A stretch of 64,000 nt of DNA from Hydractinia symbiolongicarpus. Lineage: Eukaryota > Cnidaria > Hydrozoa > Anthoathecata > Hydractiniidae. The number at the start of each line of letters is the position of its first letter. The stretch's first letter is position 1. The translations under genes and the position numbers were made by a program. The stretch covers positions 31,488,001 to 31,552,000 of the forward strand of contig NC_079882.1 of NCBI RefSeq assembly GCF_029227915.1, read 5' to 3'. Under the pieces are notes generated by a model. The model saw only the letters and a list, made by a program, of their open reading frames with translations. It had not been told where the DNA came from and made no database searches. Below are positions 40,690 through 54,370 of the stretch, in pieces.

Positions 40690-40915
40690 CATTCGACTAT
40701 ACGGGCCAAGCCCGGGATTTACGGGAAATCGCGGGTTTTCGTTTGCCGGCGATTAAACTTCTTTTATTCAGCGTCCCATCAAAAATGAAAACATTTTTGA
40801 AAACTACAAGTCTCATGCGTTTTAGTGGTGAAAAAATAATATAAAAAATCGTTCGGTAAATGAGTTTACTCCCTGGGTACTTTCTTTGTATACTTTTGAC
40901 TATACGGGCCAAGCC
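40690..40915 (+). repeat. Extra monomer in B3
   Basis: Relative to B1 and B2, one unit of about 203 bp with AATAATATAAAAAATCG and TTCGGTAAATGAG is added. This changes the offset from 8,726 to 8,928 bp downstream. The AATAATATAAAAAATCG variant is otherwise seen near 46,920 and rightwards, so this unit may have come from a neighbouring block. Confidence 0.7.
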
Positions 40916-43529
40916 CGGAATTAACGGAAAATGGCGGGCTTTCGTTTGCCGGCGATTAAACTTCTTTTAATCAGCGTCTCATAAAAATGAAAACATTTTT
41001 GAAAACTACAAGTCTCATGGGCTTTAGTGGTTAAATAATAATTTAAAAAATCGTTCGGGAAATGAGTTTACTCCCTGGGTATTTTCTTTGTATACTTTTG
41101 ACTATACGGGCCGAGTCTGGGATTTACGGGAAATCGCAGGTTTTGGTTTGCCGGCGATTAAACTTCTTTTATTCAGCGTCTCATAAAAAATGAAAACATT
41201 TTTGAAAACTACAAGTCTCATGCGTTTTAGTGGTGAAAAAATAATTGAAAAAATCGTTCGGGAAATGAATTTACTCCCTGGGTACTTTCTTTGTATACTT
41301 TTGCCTATACGGGCCGAGTCCGGGGTTTACGGGAAATGGCGGGTTTTCGTTTGCCGGCGATTAAACTCCTTTTATTCAGCGTGTCATCAAAAATGAAAAC
41401 ATTTTTAAAAAATACAAGTCTCGTGGGCTTTAGTGGTGAAATAATAATTTAAAAAATCGTTCGGGAAATGAGTTTACTCCCTGGGTATTTTCTTTGTATA
41501 CTTTTGACTATACGGGCCGAGTCTGGGATTTACGGGAAATCGCAGGTTTTCGTTTGCCGGCGATTAAACTTCTTTTATTCAGCGTCTCATAAAAAACGAA
41601 AACATTTTTGAAAACTACAAGTCTCATTCGATTTAGTGGTGAAAAGATAATTTAAAAAATCGTTCTGGAAATGAGTTTACTCACAGGGTATTTTCTTTGT
41701 ATACACTCGACTATACGGGACAAGCCGGGATTTACGGGAAATCGCGGGTTTTCGTTTGCCGGCGATTAAACCTCTTTCATTAAGCGTCTCATTAAAAATG
41801 AAAACATTTTTGAAAACTACAAGTCTCATTCGTTCTAGTAGTGCAGAAATAATTTGAAAAGTCGTTCGGGAAATCAGTTTACTTCATGGGAACTTTGTTT
41901 ATATACATTCAACTACACGGGCCAAGCCCGGGATTTACGGGAAATCGCGGGTTTTCGTTTGCCTGCAATTAAACTTCTTTTATTCAGCGTCTCATCAAAA
42001 TTGAAAACAAGTTTGAAAACTACAAGTCTCATGCGTTTTAGTGGTCAAAAAAATAATCTAAAAAATCGTTCGGGAAATAAGTTTACTCCCTGGGTACTTT
42101 CTTTGTATACTTTTGACTATACGGGCCAAGCCCGGAATTTACGGGAAATGGCGGGCTTTCGTTTGCCGGCGATTAAACTTCTTTTAATCAGCGTCTCATA
42201 AAAAATGAAAACATTTTTGAAAACTACAAGTCTCATGGGCTTTAGTGGTTAAATATTAATTTAAAAAATCGTTCGGGAAATGAGTTTACTCCCTGGGTAT
42301 TTTCTTTGTATACTTTTGACTATACGGGCCGAGTCTGGGATTTATGGGAAATCGCAGGTTTTCGTTTGCCGGCGATTAAACTTCTTTTATTCAGCGTCTC
42401 ATAAAAAATGAAAACATTTTTGAAAACTACAAGTCTCATGCGTTTTAGTGGTGAAAAAATAATTTAAAAAATCGTTCGGGAAATGAATTTACTCCCTGGG
42501 TACTTTCTTTGTATACTTTTGACTATACGGGCCGAGTCCGGGGTTTACGGGAAATGGCGGGTTTTTGTTTGCCGGCGATTAAACTCCTTTTATTCAGCGT
42601 GTCATCAAAAATGAAAACATTTTTAAAAACTACAAGTCTCATGGGCTTTAGTGGTGAAATAATAATTTAAAAAATCGTTCGGGAAATGAGTTTACTCCCT
42701 GGGTATTTTCTTTGTCTACTTTTGACTATACGGGCCGAGTCTGGGATTTACGGGAAATCGCAGGTTTTCGTTTGCCGGCGATTAAACTTCTTTCATTCAG
42801 CGTCTCATAAAAAATGAAAACATTTTTGAAAACTACAAGTCTCATTCGATTTAGTGGTGAAAAGATAATTTAAAAAATCGTTCTGGAAATGAGTTTACTC
42901 ACAGGGTATTTTCTTTGTATACACTCGACTATACGGGACAAGCCGGGATTTACTGGAAATCGCCGGTTTTCGTTTGCCGGCGATTAAACCTCTTTCATTA
43001 AGCGTCTCATTAAAAATGAAAACATTTTTGAAAACTACAAGTCTCATTCGTTCTAGTAGTGCAGAAATAATTTGAAAAGTCGTTCGGGAAATCAGTTTAC
43101 TCCATGGGAACTTTGTTTATATACATTCAACTACACGGGCCAAGCCCGGGATTTACGGGAAATCGCGGGTTTTCGTTTGCCGGCAATTAAACTTCTTTTA
43201 TTCAGCGTCTCATCAAAATTGAAAACAAGTTTGAAAACTACAAGTCTCATGCGTTTTAGTGGTCAAAAAAATAATCTAAAAAATCGTTCGGGAAATAAGT
43301 TTACTCCCTGGGTACTTTCTTTGTATACTTTTCACTATACGGGCCAAGCCCGGGATTTACGGGAAATCGCGGGTTTTCGTTTGCCGGCGATTAAACTTCT
43401 TTTATTCAGCGTCTCATCAAAAATGAAAACATTTTTGAAAACTACATGTCTTATGCGTTTTAGTGGTGAAAAAATAATTTAAAAAATCGTTCTGGAAATG
43501 AGTTTACTCACAGGGTACTTTTTTGTATA

Positions 43530-45558
43530 CTTTTCACTTTACAGGCCGAGTCCGGGATTTACGGGAAATTGCAGGTTTTCGTCTGCCGGCGATTAAACTT
43601 CTTTTATTCAGCGTCTCATCAAAAATGAAAACATTTTTGAAAACTACAAGTCTAATGCGTTTTAGTGGTGAAAAAATAATTTAAAAAATCGTTCGGGAAA
43701 TGAATTTTCTCTCTGGGTACTTTCTTTGTATACTTTTGATTATACGGGCCGAGTCCGGGGTTTACGGGAAATGGCGGGTTTTCGTTTGCCGGCTATTAAA
43801 CTCCTTTTATTCAGCGTGTCATAAAAAATAAAAACATTTTCAAAAACTACAAGTCTCATGGGCTTTAGTGGTGAAATAATAATTTAAAAAATCGTTCGGG
43901 AAATGAGTTTACTCCCTGGGTATTTTCTTTGTATACTTTTGACTATACGGGCCGAGTCTGGGATTTACGGGAAATCGCAGGTTTTCGTTTGCCGGCGATT
44001 AAACTTCTTTTATTCAGCGTCTCATAAAAAATGAAAACATTTTTGAAAACTACAAGTCTCATGCGTTTTCGTGGTGAAAAAATAATTTAAAAAATCGTTC
44101 GGGAAATGAGTTTACTCCCTGGGTATTTTCTTTGTATACTTTTGACTATACGGGCCGAGTCTGGGATTTACGGGAAATTGCAGGTTTTCGTTTGCCGGCA
44201 ATTAAACTTCTTTTATTCAGCGTCCCATAAAAAATGAAAACATTTTTGAAAACTACAAGTCTCATGCGTTTTAGTGGTGAAAAAATAATTTAAAAAATCG
44301 TTCGGGAAATGAATTTACTCCCTGGGTACTTTCTTTGTATACTTTTGACTATACGGGCCGAGTCCAGGTTTACGGGAAATGGCGGGTTTTCGTTTGCCGG
44401 CGATTAAACTCCTTTTATTCAGCGTGTCATCAAAAATGAAAACATTTTTAAAAACTACAAGTCTCATGGGCTTTAGTGGTGAAATAATAATTTAAAAAAT
44501 CGTTCGGGAAATGAGTTTACTCCCTGGGTATTTTCTTTGTATACTTTTCACTTTACAGGCCGAGTCCGGGATTTACGGGAAATCGCAGGTTTTCGTCTGA
44601 CGGCGATTAAACTTCTTTTATTCAGCGTCTCATCAAAAATGAAAACATTTTTGAAAACTACAAGTCTAATGCGTTTTAGTGGTGAAAAAATAATTTAAAA
44701 AATCGTTCGGGAAATGAATTTTCTCTCTGGGTACTTTCTTTGTGTACTTTTGACTATACGGGCCGAGTCCGGGGTTTACGGGAAATGGCGGGTTTTCGTT
44801 TGCCGGCTATTAAACTCCTTTTATTCAGCGTGTCATAAAAAATAAAAACATTTTCAAAAACTGCAAGTCTCATGGGCTTTAGTGGTGAAATAATAATTTA
44901 AAAAATCGTTCGGGAAATGAGTTTACTCCCTGGGTATTTTCTTTGTATACTTTTGACTATACGGGCCGAGTCTGGGATTTACGGGAAATCGCAGGTTTTC
45001 GTTTGCCGGCGATTAAACTTCTTTTATTCAGCGTCTCATAAAAAATGAAAACAATTATGAAAACTACAAGTCTCATGCGTTTTAGTGGTGAAAAAATAAT
45101 TTAAAAAATCGTTCGGGAAATGAGTTTACTCCCTGGGTATTTTCTTTGTATACTTTTGACTATACGGGCCGAGTCTGGGATTTACGGGAAATTGCAGGTT
45201 TTCGTTTTGCCGGCAATTAAACTTCTTTTATTCAGCGTCCCATAAAAAATGAAAACATTTTTGAAAACTACAAGTCTCATGCGTTTTAGTGGTGAAAAAA
45301 TAATTTAAAAAATCGTTCGGGAAATGAATTTACTCCCTGGGTACTTTCTTTGTATACTTTTGACTATACGGGCCGAGTCCGGGGTTTACGGGAAATGGCG
45401 GGTTTTCGTTTGCCGGCGATTAAACTCCTTTTATTCAGCGTGTCATCAAAAATGAAAACATTTTTAAAAACTACAAGTCTCATGGGCTTTAGTGGTGAAA
45501 TAATAATTTAAAAAATCGTTCGGGAAATGAGTTTACTCCCTGGGTATTTTCTTTGTAT
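43530..45558 (+). repeat. Pentamer higher-order repeat, period 1,014 bp, two copies
   Basis: CTCTCTGGGTAC at 43709 recurs at 44723 (1,014 bp), and CACTTTACAGGCCGAG near 43,535 recurs near 44,550. The unit holds the CTCTCTGGG, CATGGGCTTTAG, GAGTCTGGG, GGAAATTGCAGG and GGGGTTTACGG subtypes. Small differences include a 1-bp gain (GTTTTGCCGGC) near 45,205 and ACAATTATG near 45,050. Confidence 0.82.
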
Positions 45559-45649
45559 ACTTTTGACTATACGGGCCGAGTCTGGGATTTACGGGAAATC
45601 GCAGGTTTTCGTTTGCCGGCGATTAAACTTCTTTTATTCAGCGTCTCAT

Positions 45650-48600
45650 AAAAAATGAAAACATTTTTGAAAACTACAAGTCTCATTCGATTTAGTGGTG
45701 AAAAGATAATTTAAAAAATCGTTCTGGAAATGAGTTTACTCACAGGGTATTTTCTTTGTATGCACTCGACTATACGGGACAAGCCGGGATTTACGGGAGA
45801 TCGCGGGTGTTCGTTTGCCGGCGATTAAACCTCTTTCATTAAGCGTCTCATTAAAAATGAAAACATTTTTGAAAACTACAAGTCTCATTCGTTCTAGTAG
45901 TGCAGAAATAATTTGAAAAGTCGTTCGGGAAATCAGTTTACTCCATGGGTGCTTTCTTTATATACATTCAACTACACGGGCCAAGCCCGGGATTTACGGG
46001 AAATTGCGGGTTTTCGTTTGCCGGCAATTAAACTTCTTTTATTCCGCGTCTCATCAAAATTGAAAACAAGTTTGAAAACTACAAGTCTCATGCGTTTTAG
46101 TGGTCAAAAAAATAATCTAAAAAATCGTTCGAGAAATAAGTTTACTCCTTGGGTACTTTCTTTGTATACTTTTGACTATACGGGCCAAGCCCGGGATTTA
46201 CGGGAAATCGCGGGTTTTCGTTTGCCGGCGAATAAACTTCTTTTATTCAGCGTCTCATCAAAAATGAAAACATTTTTGAAAACTACAAGTCTTATGCGTT
46301 TTTGTGGTGAAAAAATAATTTAAAAAATCGTTCTGGAAATGAGTTTACTCACAGGGTACTTTCTTTGTATACATTCGACTATACGGGCCAAGCCCGGGAT
46401 TTACGGGAAATCGCGGGTTTTCATTTGCCGGCGATTAAACCTCTTTCATTAAGCGTCTCATCAAAAATGAAAACATTTTTGAAAACTACAAGTTTCATGC
46501 ATTTTAGTGGTGAAAAAAAATTTAAAAAATCGTTCGGGAAATGAGTTTACTCCCTGGGTACTTTCTTTGTATACTTTTGACTATACGGGCCAAGCCCGGG
46601 ATTTACGGGAAATGGCGGGTTTTCGTTTGCCGGCGATTAAATTTCTTTTGTTCAGTGTCTCATCAAAAATGAAAACATTTTTGAAAACTACAAGTCTCAT
46701 ACGTTTTAGTGGTGAAAAGATAATTTAAAAAATCGTTTTGGAAATGAGTTAACTCACAGGGTACTTTCTTTGTATACATTCGACTATACGGGCCAAGCCC
46801 GGGATTTACGGGAAATCGCGGGTTTTCGTTTGCCGGCGATTAAACCACTTTCATTAAGCGTTTCATCAAAAATGAAAACATTTCTGAAAACTACAAGTCT
46901 CATGCGTTTTAGTGGTGAAAAAATAATATAAAAAATCGTTCGGGAATTAAGTTTACTCCTTGGGTACTTTCTTTGTATACTTTTGACTATACGGGCCAAG
47001 CCCGGGATTTACGGGAAATCGCGGGTTTTCGTTTGCCGGCGATTAAACTTCTTTTAATCAGCGTCTCATCAAAAATGAAAACATTTTTGAAAACTACAAG
47101 TCTTATGCGTTTTAGTGGTGAAAAAATAATTTAAAAAATCGTTCTGGAAATGAGTTTACTCACAGGGTACTTTCTTTGTATACATTCGACTATACGGGCC
47201 AAGCCCGGGATTTACGGGAAATCGCGGGTTTTCATTTGCCGGCGATTAAACCTCTTTCATTAAGCGTCTCATCAAAAATGAAAACATTTTTGAAAACTAC
47301 AAGTTTCATGCATTTTAGTGGTGAAAAAAAATTTAAAAAATCGTTCGGGAAATGAGTTTACTCCCTGGGTACTTTCTTTGTATACTTTTGACTATACGGG
47401 CCAAGCCCGGGATTTACGGGAAATGGCGGGTTTTCGTTTGCCGGCGATTAAATTTCTTTTGTTCAGTGTCTCATCAAAAATGAAAACATTTTTGAAAACT
47501 ACAAGTCTCATGCGTTTTAGTGGTGAAAAGATAATTTAAAAAATCGTTTTGGAAATGAGTTAACTCACAGGGTACTTTCTTTGTATACATTCGACTATAC
47601 GGGCCAAGCCCGGGATTTACGGGAAATCGCGGGTTTTCGTTTGCCGGCGATTAAACCACTTTCATTAAGCGTCTCTTCAAAAATGAAAACATTTCTGAAA
47701 ACTACAAGTCTCATGCGTTTTAGTGGTGAAAAAATAATATAAAAAATCGTTCGGGAATTGAGTTTACTCCCTGGGTACTTTCTTTGTATACTTTTGACTA
47801 TACGGGCCGAGTCCGGGATTTACGGGAAGTCGCGGGTTTTCGTTTGCCGGCGATTAAACTTCTTTTATTCAACGTCTCATAAAAAATGAAAACATTTTTG
47901 AAAACTACAAGTCTCATTCGATTTAGTGGTGAAAAGATAATTTAAAAAATCGTTCTGGAAATGAGTTTACTCACAGGGTATTTTCTTTGTATGCACTCGA
48001 CTATACGGGACAAGCCGGGATTTACGGGAAATCGCGGGTGTTCGTTTGCCGGCGATTAAACCTCTTTCATTAAGCGTCTCATTAAAAATGAAAACATTTT
48101 TGAAAACTACAAGTCTCATTCGTTCTAGTAGTGCAGAAATAATTTGAAAAGTCGTTCGGGAAATCAGTTTACTCCATGGGTGCTTTCTTTATATACATTC
48201 AACTACACGGGCCAAGCCCGGGATTTACGGGAAATTGCGGGTTTTCGTTTGCCGGCAATTAAACTTCTTTTATTCCGCGTCTCATCAAAATTGAAAACAA
48301 GTTTGAAAACTACAAGTCTCATGCGTTTTAGTGGTCAAAAAAATAATCTAAAAAATCGTTCGAGAAATAAGTTTACTCCTTGGGTACTTTCTTTGTATAC
48401 TTTTGACTATACGGGCCAAGCCCGGGATTTACGGGAAATCGCGGGTTTTCGTTTGCCGGCGATTGAACTTCTTTTATTCAGCGTCTCATCAAAAATGAAA
48501 ACATTTTTGAAAACTACAAGTCTTATGCGTTTTAGTGGTGAAAAAATAATTTAAAAAATCGTTCGGGAAATGAGTTTACTCCCTGGGTACTTTCTTTGTA

Positions 48601-48740
48601 TACTTTTGACTATACGGGCCAAGCCCGGGATTTACGGGAAATGGCGGGTTTTCGTTTGCCGGCGATTAAATTTCTTTTGTTCAGTGTCTCATCAAAAATG
48701 AAAACATTTTTGAAAACTACAAGTCTCATGCGTTTTAGTG
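45650..48740 (+). repeat. Nested 4-mer (811 bp) inside an 11-mer (2,231 bp) repeat
   Basis: The GTGAAAAAAAATTTAAAAAATCG unit near 46,510 recurs near 47,321 (811 bp), giving a tandem tetramer of about 46,140-47,750. The whole starting block, with TCTCATTCGATTTAG, TATGCACTCG and GTAGTGCAG, recurs 2,231 bp later (about 45,680 and 47,911). The inner duplication therefore arose within, or before, the outer one. The same starting block recurs at about 60,493 (offset about 14,812 bp). Confidence 0.78.
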
Positions 48741-51700
48741 GTGAAAAGATAATTTAAAAAATCGTTTTGGAAATGAGTTAACTCACAGGGTACTTTCTTT
48801 TTATACATTCGACTATACGGGCCAAGCCCGGGATTTACGGGAAATCGCGGGTTTTCGTTTGCCGGCGATTAAACCACTTTCATTAAGCGTCTCATCAAAA
48901 ATGAAAACATTTCTGAAAACTACAAGTCTCATGTGTTTTAGTGGTGAAAAAATAATATAAAAAATCGTTCGGGAATTGAGTTTACTCCCTGAGTACTTTC
49001 TTTGTATACTTTTGACTATACGGGCCGAGTCCGGGATTTACGGGAAGTCGCGGGTTTTCGTTTGCCGGCGATTAAACTTCTTTTATTCAGCGCCTCATCA
49101 AAAATGAAAACATTTTTGAAAACTACAAGTCTTATGCGTTTTAGTGGTGAAAAAATAATTTAAAAAATCGTTCTGGAAATGAGTTTACTCACAGGGTACT
49201 TTCTTTGTATACTTTTGACTATACGGGCCAAGCCCGGAATTTACGGGAAATGGCGGGCTTTCGTATGCCGGCGATTAAACTTCTTTTAATCAGCGTCTCA
49301 TAAAAAATGAAAACATTTTTGAAAACTACAAGTCTCATGGGCTTTAGTGGTTAAATAATAATTTAAAAAATCGTTCGGGAAATGAGTTTACTCCCTGGGT
49401 ACTTTTTTTGTATACTTTTCACTTTACAGGCCGAGTCCGGGATTTACGGGAAATCGCAGGTTTTCGTCTGCCGGCGATTAAATTTCTTTTATTTAGCGTC
49501 TCATTAAAAATGAAAACATTTTTGAAAACTACAAGTCTCATGCGTTTTAGTGGTGAAAAAATAATTTAAAAAATCGTTCGGGAAATGAATTTACTCCCTG
49601 GGTACTTTCTTTGTATACTTTTGACTATACGGGCCGAGTCCGGGGTTTACAAGAAATGGCGGGTTTTCGTTTGCCGGCGATTAAATTCCTTTTATTCAGC
49701 GTGTCATCAAAAATGAAAACATTTTTAAAAACTACAAGTCTCATGGGCTTTAGTGGTGAAATAATAATTTAAAAAATCGTTCGGGAAATGAGTTTACTCC
49801 CTGGGTATTTTCCTTGTATACTTTTGACTTGACGGGCCGAGTCTGAGATTTACGGGAAATCGCAGGTTTTCGTTTCCCGGCGATTAAACTTCTTTTATTC
49901 AGCGTCTCATAAAAAATGAAAACATTTTTGAAAACTACAAGTCTCATTCGATTTAGTGGTGAAAAGATAATTTAAAAAATCGTTCTGGAAATGAGTTTAC
50001 TCACAGGGTATTTTCTTTGTATGCACTCGACTATACGGGACAAGCCGGGATTTACGGGAAATCGCGGGTTTTCGTTTGCCGGCGATTAAACTTCTTTTAT
50101 TCAGCGTCTCATCAAAAATGAAAACATTTTTGAAAACTACAAGTCTCATGCGTTTTAGTGGTGAAAAAATAATTTAAAAAATAGTTCGGGAAATGAATTT
50201 TCTCTCTGGGTACTTTCTTTGTATACTTTTGACTATACGGGCCGAGTCCGGGGTTTACGGGAAATGGCGGGTTTTCGTTTGCCGGCGATTAAACTCCTTT
50301 TATTCAGCGTGTCATAAAAAATGAAAACATTTTCAAAAACTACAAGTCTCATGGGCTTTAGTGGTGAAATAATAATTTAAAAAATCGTTCGGGAAATGAG
50401 TTTACTCCCTGGGTATTTTCTTTGTATACTTTTGACTATACGGGCCGAGTCTGGGATTTACGGGAAATCGCAGGTTTTCGTTTGCCGGGGATTAAACTTC
50501 TTTTATTCAGCGTCTCATAAAAAATGAAAACATTTTTGAAAACTACAAGTCTCATGCGTTTTAGTGGTGAAAAAATAATTTAAAAAATCGTTCGGGAAAT
50601 GAATTTACTCCCTGGTTACTTTCTTTGTATACTTTTGACTATACGGGCCGAGTCCGGGGTTTACGGGAAATGGCGGGTTTTCGTTTGCCGGCGATTAAAC
50701 TCGTTTTATTCAGCGTGTCATCAAAAATGAAAACATTTTTAAAAACTACAAGTCTCATGGGCTTTAGTGGTGAAATAATAATTTAAAAAATCGTTCGGGA
50801 AATGAGTTTACTCCCTGGGTATTTTCTTTGTATACTTTTGACTATACGGGCCGAGTCTGGGATTTACGGGAAATCGCGGGTTTTCGTTTGCCGGCGAATA
50901 AACCTCTGTCATTAAGCGTCTCATCAAAAATGAAAACATTTTTGAAAACTACAAGTCTCATGCGTTTTAGTGGTGAAAAGATAATTTAAAAAATCGTTTT
51001 GGAAATGAGTTAACTCACAGGGTACTTTCTTTGTATACATTCGACTATACGGGCCAAGCTCGGGATTTACGGGAAATCGCGGGTTTTCGTTTGCCGGCGA
51101 TTAAACCACTTTCATTAAGCGTCTCATCAAAAATGAAAACATTTCTGAAAACTACAAGTCTCATGCGTTTTAGTGGTGAAAAAATAATATAAAAAATCGT
51201 TCGGGAATTGAGTTTACTCCCTGAGTACTTTCTTTGTATACTTTTGACTATACGGGCCGAGTCCGGGATTTACGGGAAGTCGCGGGTTTTCGTTTGCCGG
51301 CGATTAAACTTCTTTTATTCAGCGTCTCATCAAAAATGAAAACATTTTTGAAAACTACAAGTCTTATGCGTTTTAGTGGTGAAAAAATAATTTAAAAAAT
51401 CGTTCTGGAAATGAGTTTACTCACAGGGTACTTTCTTTGTATACTTTTGACTATACGGGCCAAGCCCGGAATTTACGGGAAATGGCGGGCTTTCGTATGC
51501 CGGCGATTAAACTTCTTTTAATCAGCGTCTCATAAAAAATGAAAACATTTTTGAAAACTACAAGTCTCATGGGCTTTAGTGGTTAAATAATAATTTAAAA
51601 AATCGTTCGGGAAATGAGTTTACTCCCTGGGTACTTTTTTTGTATACTTTTCACTTTACAGGCCGAGTCCGGGATTTACGGGAAATCGCAGGTTTTCGTC

Positions 51701-54370
51701 TGCCGGCGATTAACTTTCTTTTATTCAGCGTCTCATCAAAAATGAAAACATTTTTGAAAACTACAAGTCTCATGCGTTTTAGTGGTGAAAAAATAATTTA
51801 AAAAATTGTTCGGGAAATGAATTTACTCCCTGGGTACTTTCTTTGTATACTTTTGACTATACGGGCCGAGTCCGGGGTTTACAAGAAATGGCGGGTTTTC
51901 GTTTGCCGGCGATTAAACTCCTTTTATTCAGCGTGTCATCAAAAATGAAAACATTTTTAAAAACTACAAGTCTCATTCGATTTTGTGGTGAAAAGATAAT
52001 TTAAAAAATCGTTCTGGAAATGAGTTTACTCACAGGGTATTTTCTTTGTATGCACTCGACTATACGGGACAAGCCGGAATTTACGGGAAATCGCGGGTTT
52101 TCGTTTGCCGGCGATTAAACTTCTTTTATTCAGCGTCTCATCAAAAATGAAAACATTTTTGAAAACTACAAGTCTCATGCGTTTTAGTGGTGAAAAAATA
52201 ATTTAAAAAATCGTTCGGGAAATGAATTTTCTCTCTGGGTACTTTCTTTGTATACTTTTGACTATACGGGCCGAGTCCGGGGTTTACGGGAAATGGCGGG
52301 TTTTCGTTTGCCGGCGATTAAACTCCTTTTATTCAGCGTGTCATAAAAAATGAAAACATTTTCAAAAACTACAAGTCTCATGGGCTTTAGTGGTGAAATA
52401 ATAATTTAAAAAATCGTTCGGGAAATGAGTTTACTCCCTGGGTATTTTCTTTGTATACTTTTGACTATACGGGCCGAGTCTGGGATTTACGGGAAATCGC
52501 AGGTTTTCGTTTGCCGGGGATTAAACTTCTTTTATTCAGCGTCTCATAAAAAATGAAAACATTTTTGAAAACTACAAGTCTCATGCGTTTTAGTGGTGAA
52601 AAAATAATTTAAAAAATCGTTCGGGAAATGAATTTACTCCCTGGTTACTTTCTTTGTATACTTTTGACTATACGGGCCGAGTCCGGGGTTTACGAGAAAT
52701 GGCGGGTTTTCGTTTGCCGGCGATTAAACTCGTTTTATTCAGCGTGTCATCAAAAATGAAAACATTTTTAAAAACTACAAGTCTCATGGGCTTTAGTGGT
52801 GAAATAATAATTTAAAAAATCGTTCGGGAAGTGAGTTTACTCCCTGGGTATTTTCTTTGTATACTTTTGACTATACGGGCCGAGTCTGGGATTTACGGGA
52901 AATCGCGGGTTTTCGTTTGCCGGCGAATAAACCTCTGTCATTAAGCGTCTCATCAAAAATGAAAACATTTTTGAAAACTACAAGTCTCATGCGTTTTAGT
53001 GGTGAAAAGATAATTTAAAAAATCGTTTTGGAAATGAGTTAACTCACAGGGTACTTTCTTTGTATACATTCGACTATACGGGCCAAGCTCGGGATTTACG
53101 GGAAATCGCGGGTTTTCGTTTGCCGGCGATTAAACCACTTTCATTAAGCGTCTCATCAAAAATGAAAACATTTCTGAAAACTACAAGTCTCATGCGTTTT
53201 AGTGGTGAAAAAATAATATAAAAAATCGTTCGGGAATTGAGTTTACTCCCTGAGTACTTTCTTTGTATACTTTTGACTATACGGGCCGAGTCCGGGATTT
53301 ACGGGAAGTCGCGGGTTTTCGTTTGCCGGCGATTAAACTTCTTTTATTCAGCGTCTCATCAAAAATGAAAACATTTTTGAAAACTACAAGTCTTATGCGT
53401 TTTAGTGGTGAAAAAATAATTTAAAAAATCGTTCTGGAAATGAGTTTACTCACAGGGTACTTTCTTTGTATACTTTTGACTATACGGGCCAAGCCCGGAA
53501 TTTACGGGAAATGGCGGGCTTTCGTATGCCGGCGATTAAACTTCTTTTAATCAGCGTCTCATAAAAAATGAAAACATTTTTGAAAACTACAAGTCTCATG
53601 GGCTTTAGTGGTTAAATAATAATTTAAAAAATCGTTCGGGAAATGAGTTTACTCCCTGGGTACTTTTTTTGTATACTTTTCACTTTACAGGCCGAGTCCG
53701 GGATTTACGGGAAATCGCAGGTTTTCGTCTGCCGGCGATTAACTTTCTTTTATTCAGCGTCTCATCAAAAATGAAAACATTTTTGAAAACTACAAGTCTC
53801 ATGCGTTTTAGTGGTGAAAAAATAATTTAAAAAATTGTTCGGGAAATGAATTTACTCCCTGGGTACTTTCTTTGTATACTTTTGACTATACGGGCCGAGT
53901 CCGGGGTTTACAAGAAATAGCGGGTTTTCGTTTGCCGGCGATTAAACTCCTTTTATTCAGCGTGTCATCAAAAATGAAAACATTTTTAAAAACTACAAGT
54001 CTCATTCGATTTTGTGGTGAAAAGATAATTTAAAAAATCGTTCTGGAAATGAGTTTACTCACAGGGTATTTTCTTTGTATGCACTCGACTATACGGGACA
54101 AGCCGGAATTTACGGGAAATCGCGGGTTTTCGTTTGCCGGCGATTAAACTTCTTTTATTCAGCGTCTCATCAAAAATGAAAACATTTTTGAAAACTACAA
54201 GTCTCATGCGTTTTAGTGGTGAAAAAATAATTTAAAAAATCGTTCGGGAAATGAATTTTCTCTCTGGGTACTTTCTTTGTATACTTTTGACTATACGGGC
54301 CGAGTCCGGGGTTTACGGGAAATGGCGGGTTTTCGTTTGCCGGCGATTAAACTCCTTTTATTCAGCGTGT
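48741..54370 (+). repeat. Decamer higher-order repeat, period 2,029 bp, about 2.7 copies
   Basis: AAATGAATTTTCTCTC lies at 50191, 52220 and 54249, two successive steps of 2,029 bp. AAATGAGTTAACTCAC lies at 48771, 51003 and 53032, so the first copy is longer by one monomer (2,232 bp). Rare shared variants include GTTTACAAGAAATGG or AAGAAATAG, CGTATGCCGG, GATTAACTTTC and CCTGGTTAC. Copy 3 stops near 54,370, where one CATGGGCTTTAG monomer has been skipped. Confidence 0.85.

Larger units (their letters stand above)
29890..43520 (+). repeat. Alternating A-B superblock (A1 B1 A2 B2 A3 B3)
   Basis: Segment A (left-type monomers with GACAATAGGAGTC, then GTGGCACAG) starts near 29,890, 34,760 and 38,616. 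Segment B (CTCACAGGG, CATGGGCTTTAG, TCTCATTCGATTTAG and GTAGTGCAG monomers) starts near 31,900, 35,755 and 40,650. Offsets are 4,870 bp (A1 to A2), 3,856 bp (A2 to A3, B1 to B2) and 8,726 bp (A1 to A3), all close to whole numbers of monomers. A2 is truncated: near 35,640-35,740 it jumps from an A-type monomer to the start of B. B3 has an extra monomer near 40,700-40,900 and another near 42,430-42,640. Confidence 0.82.
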
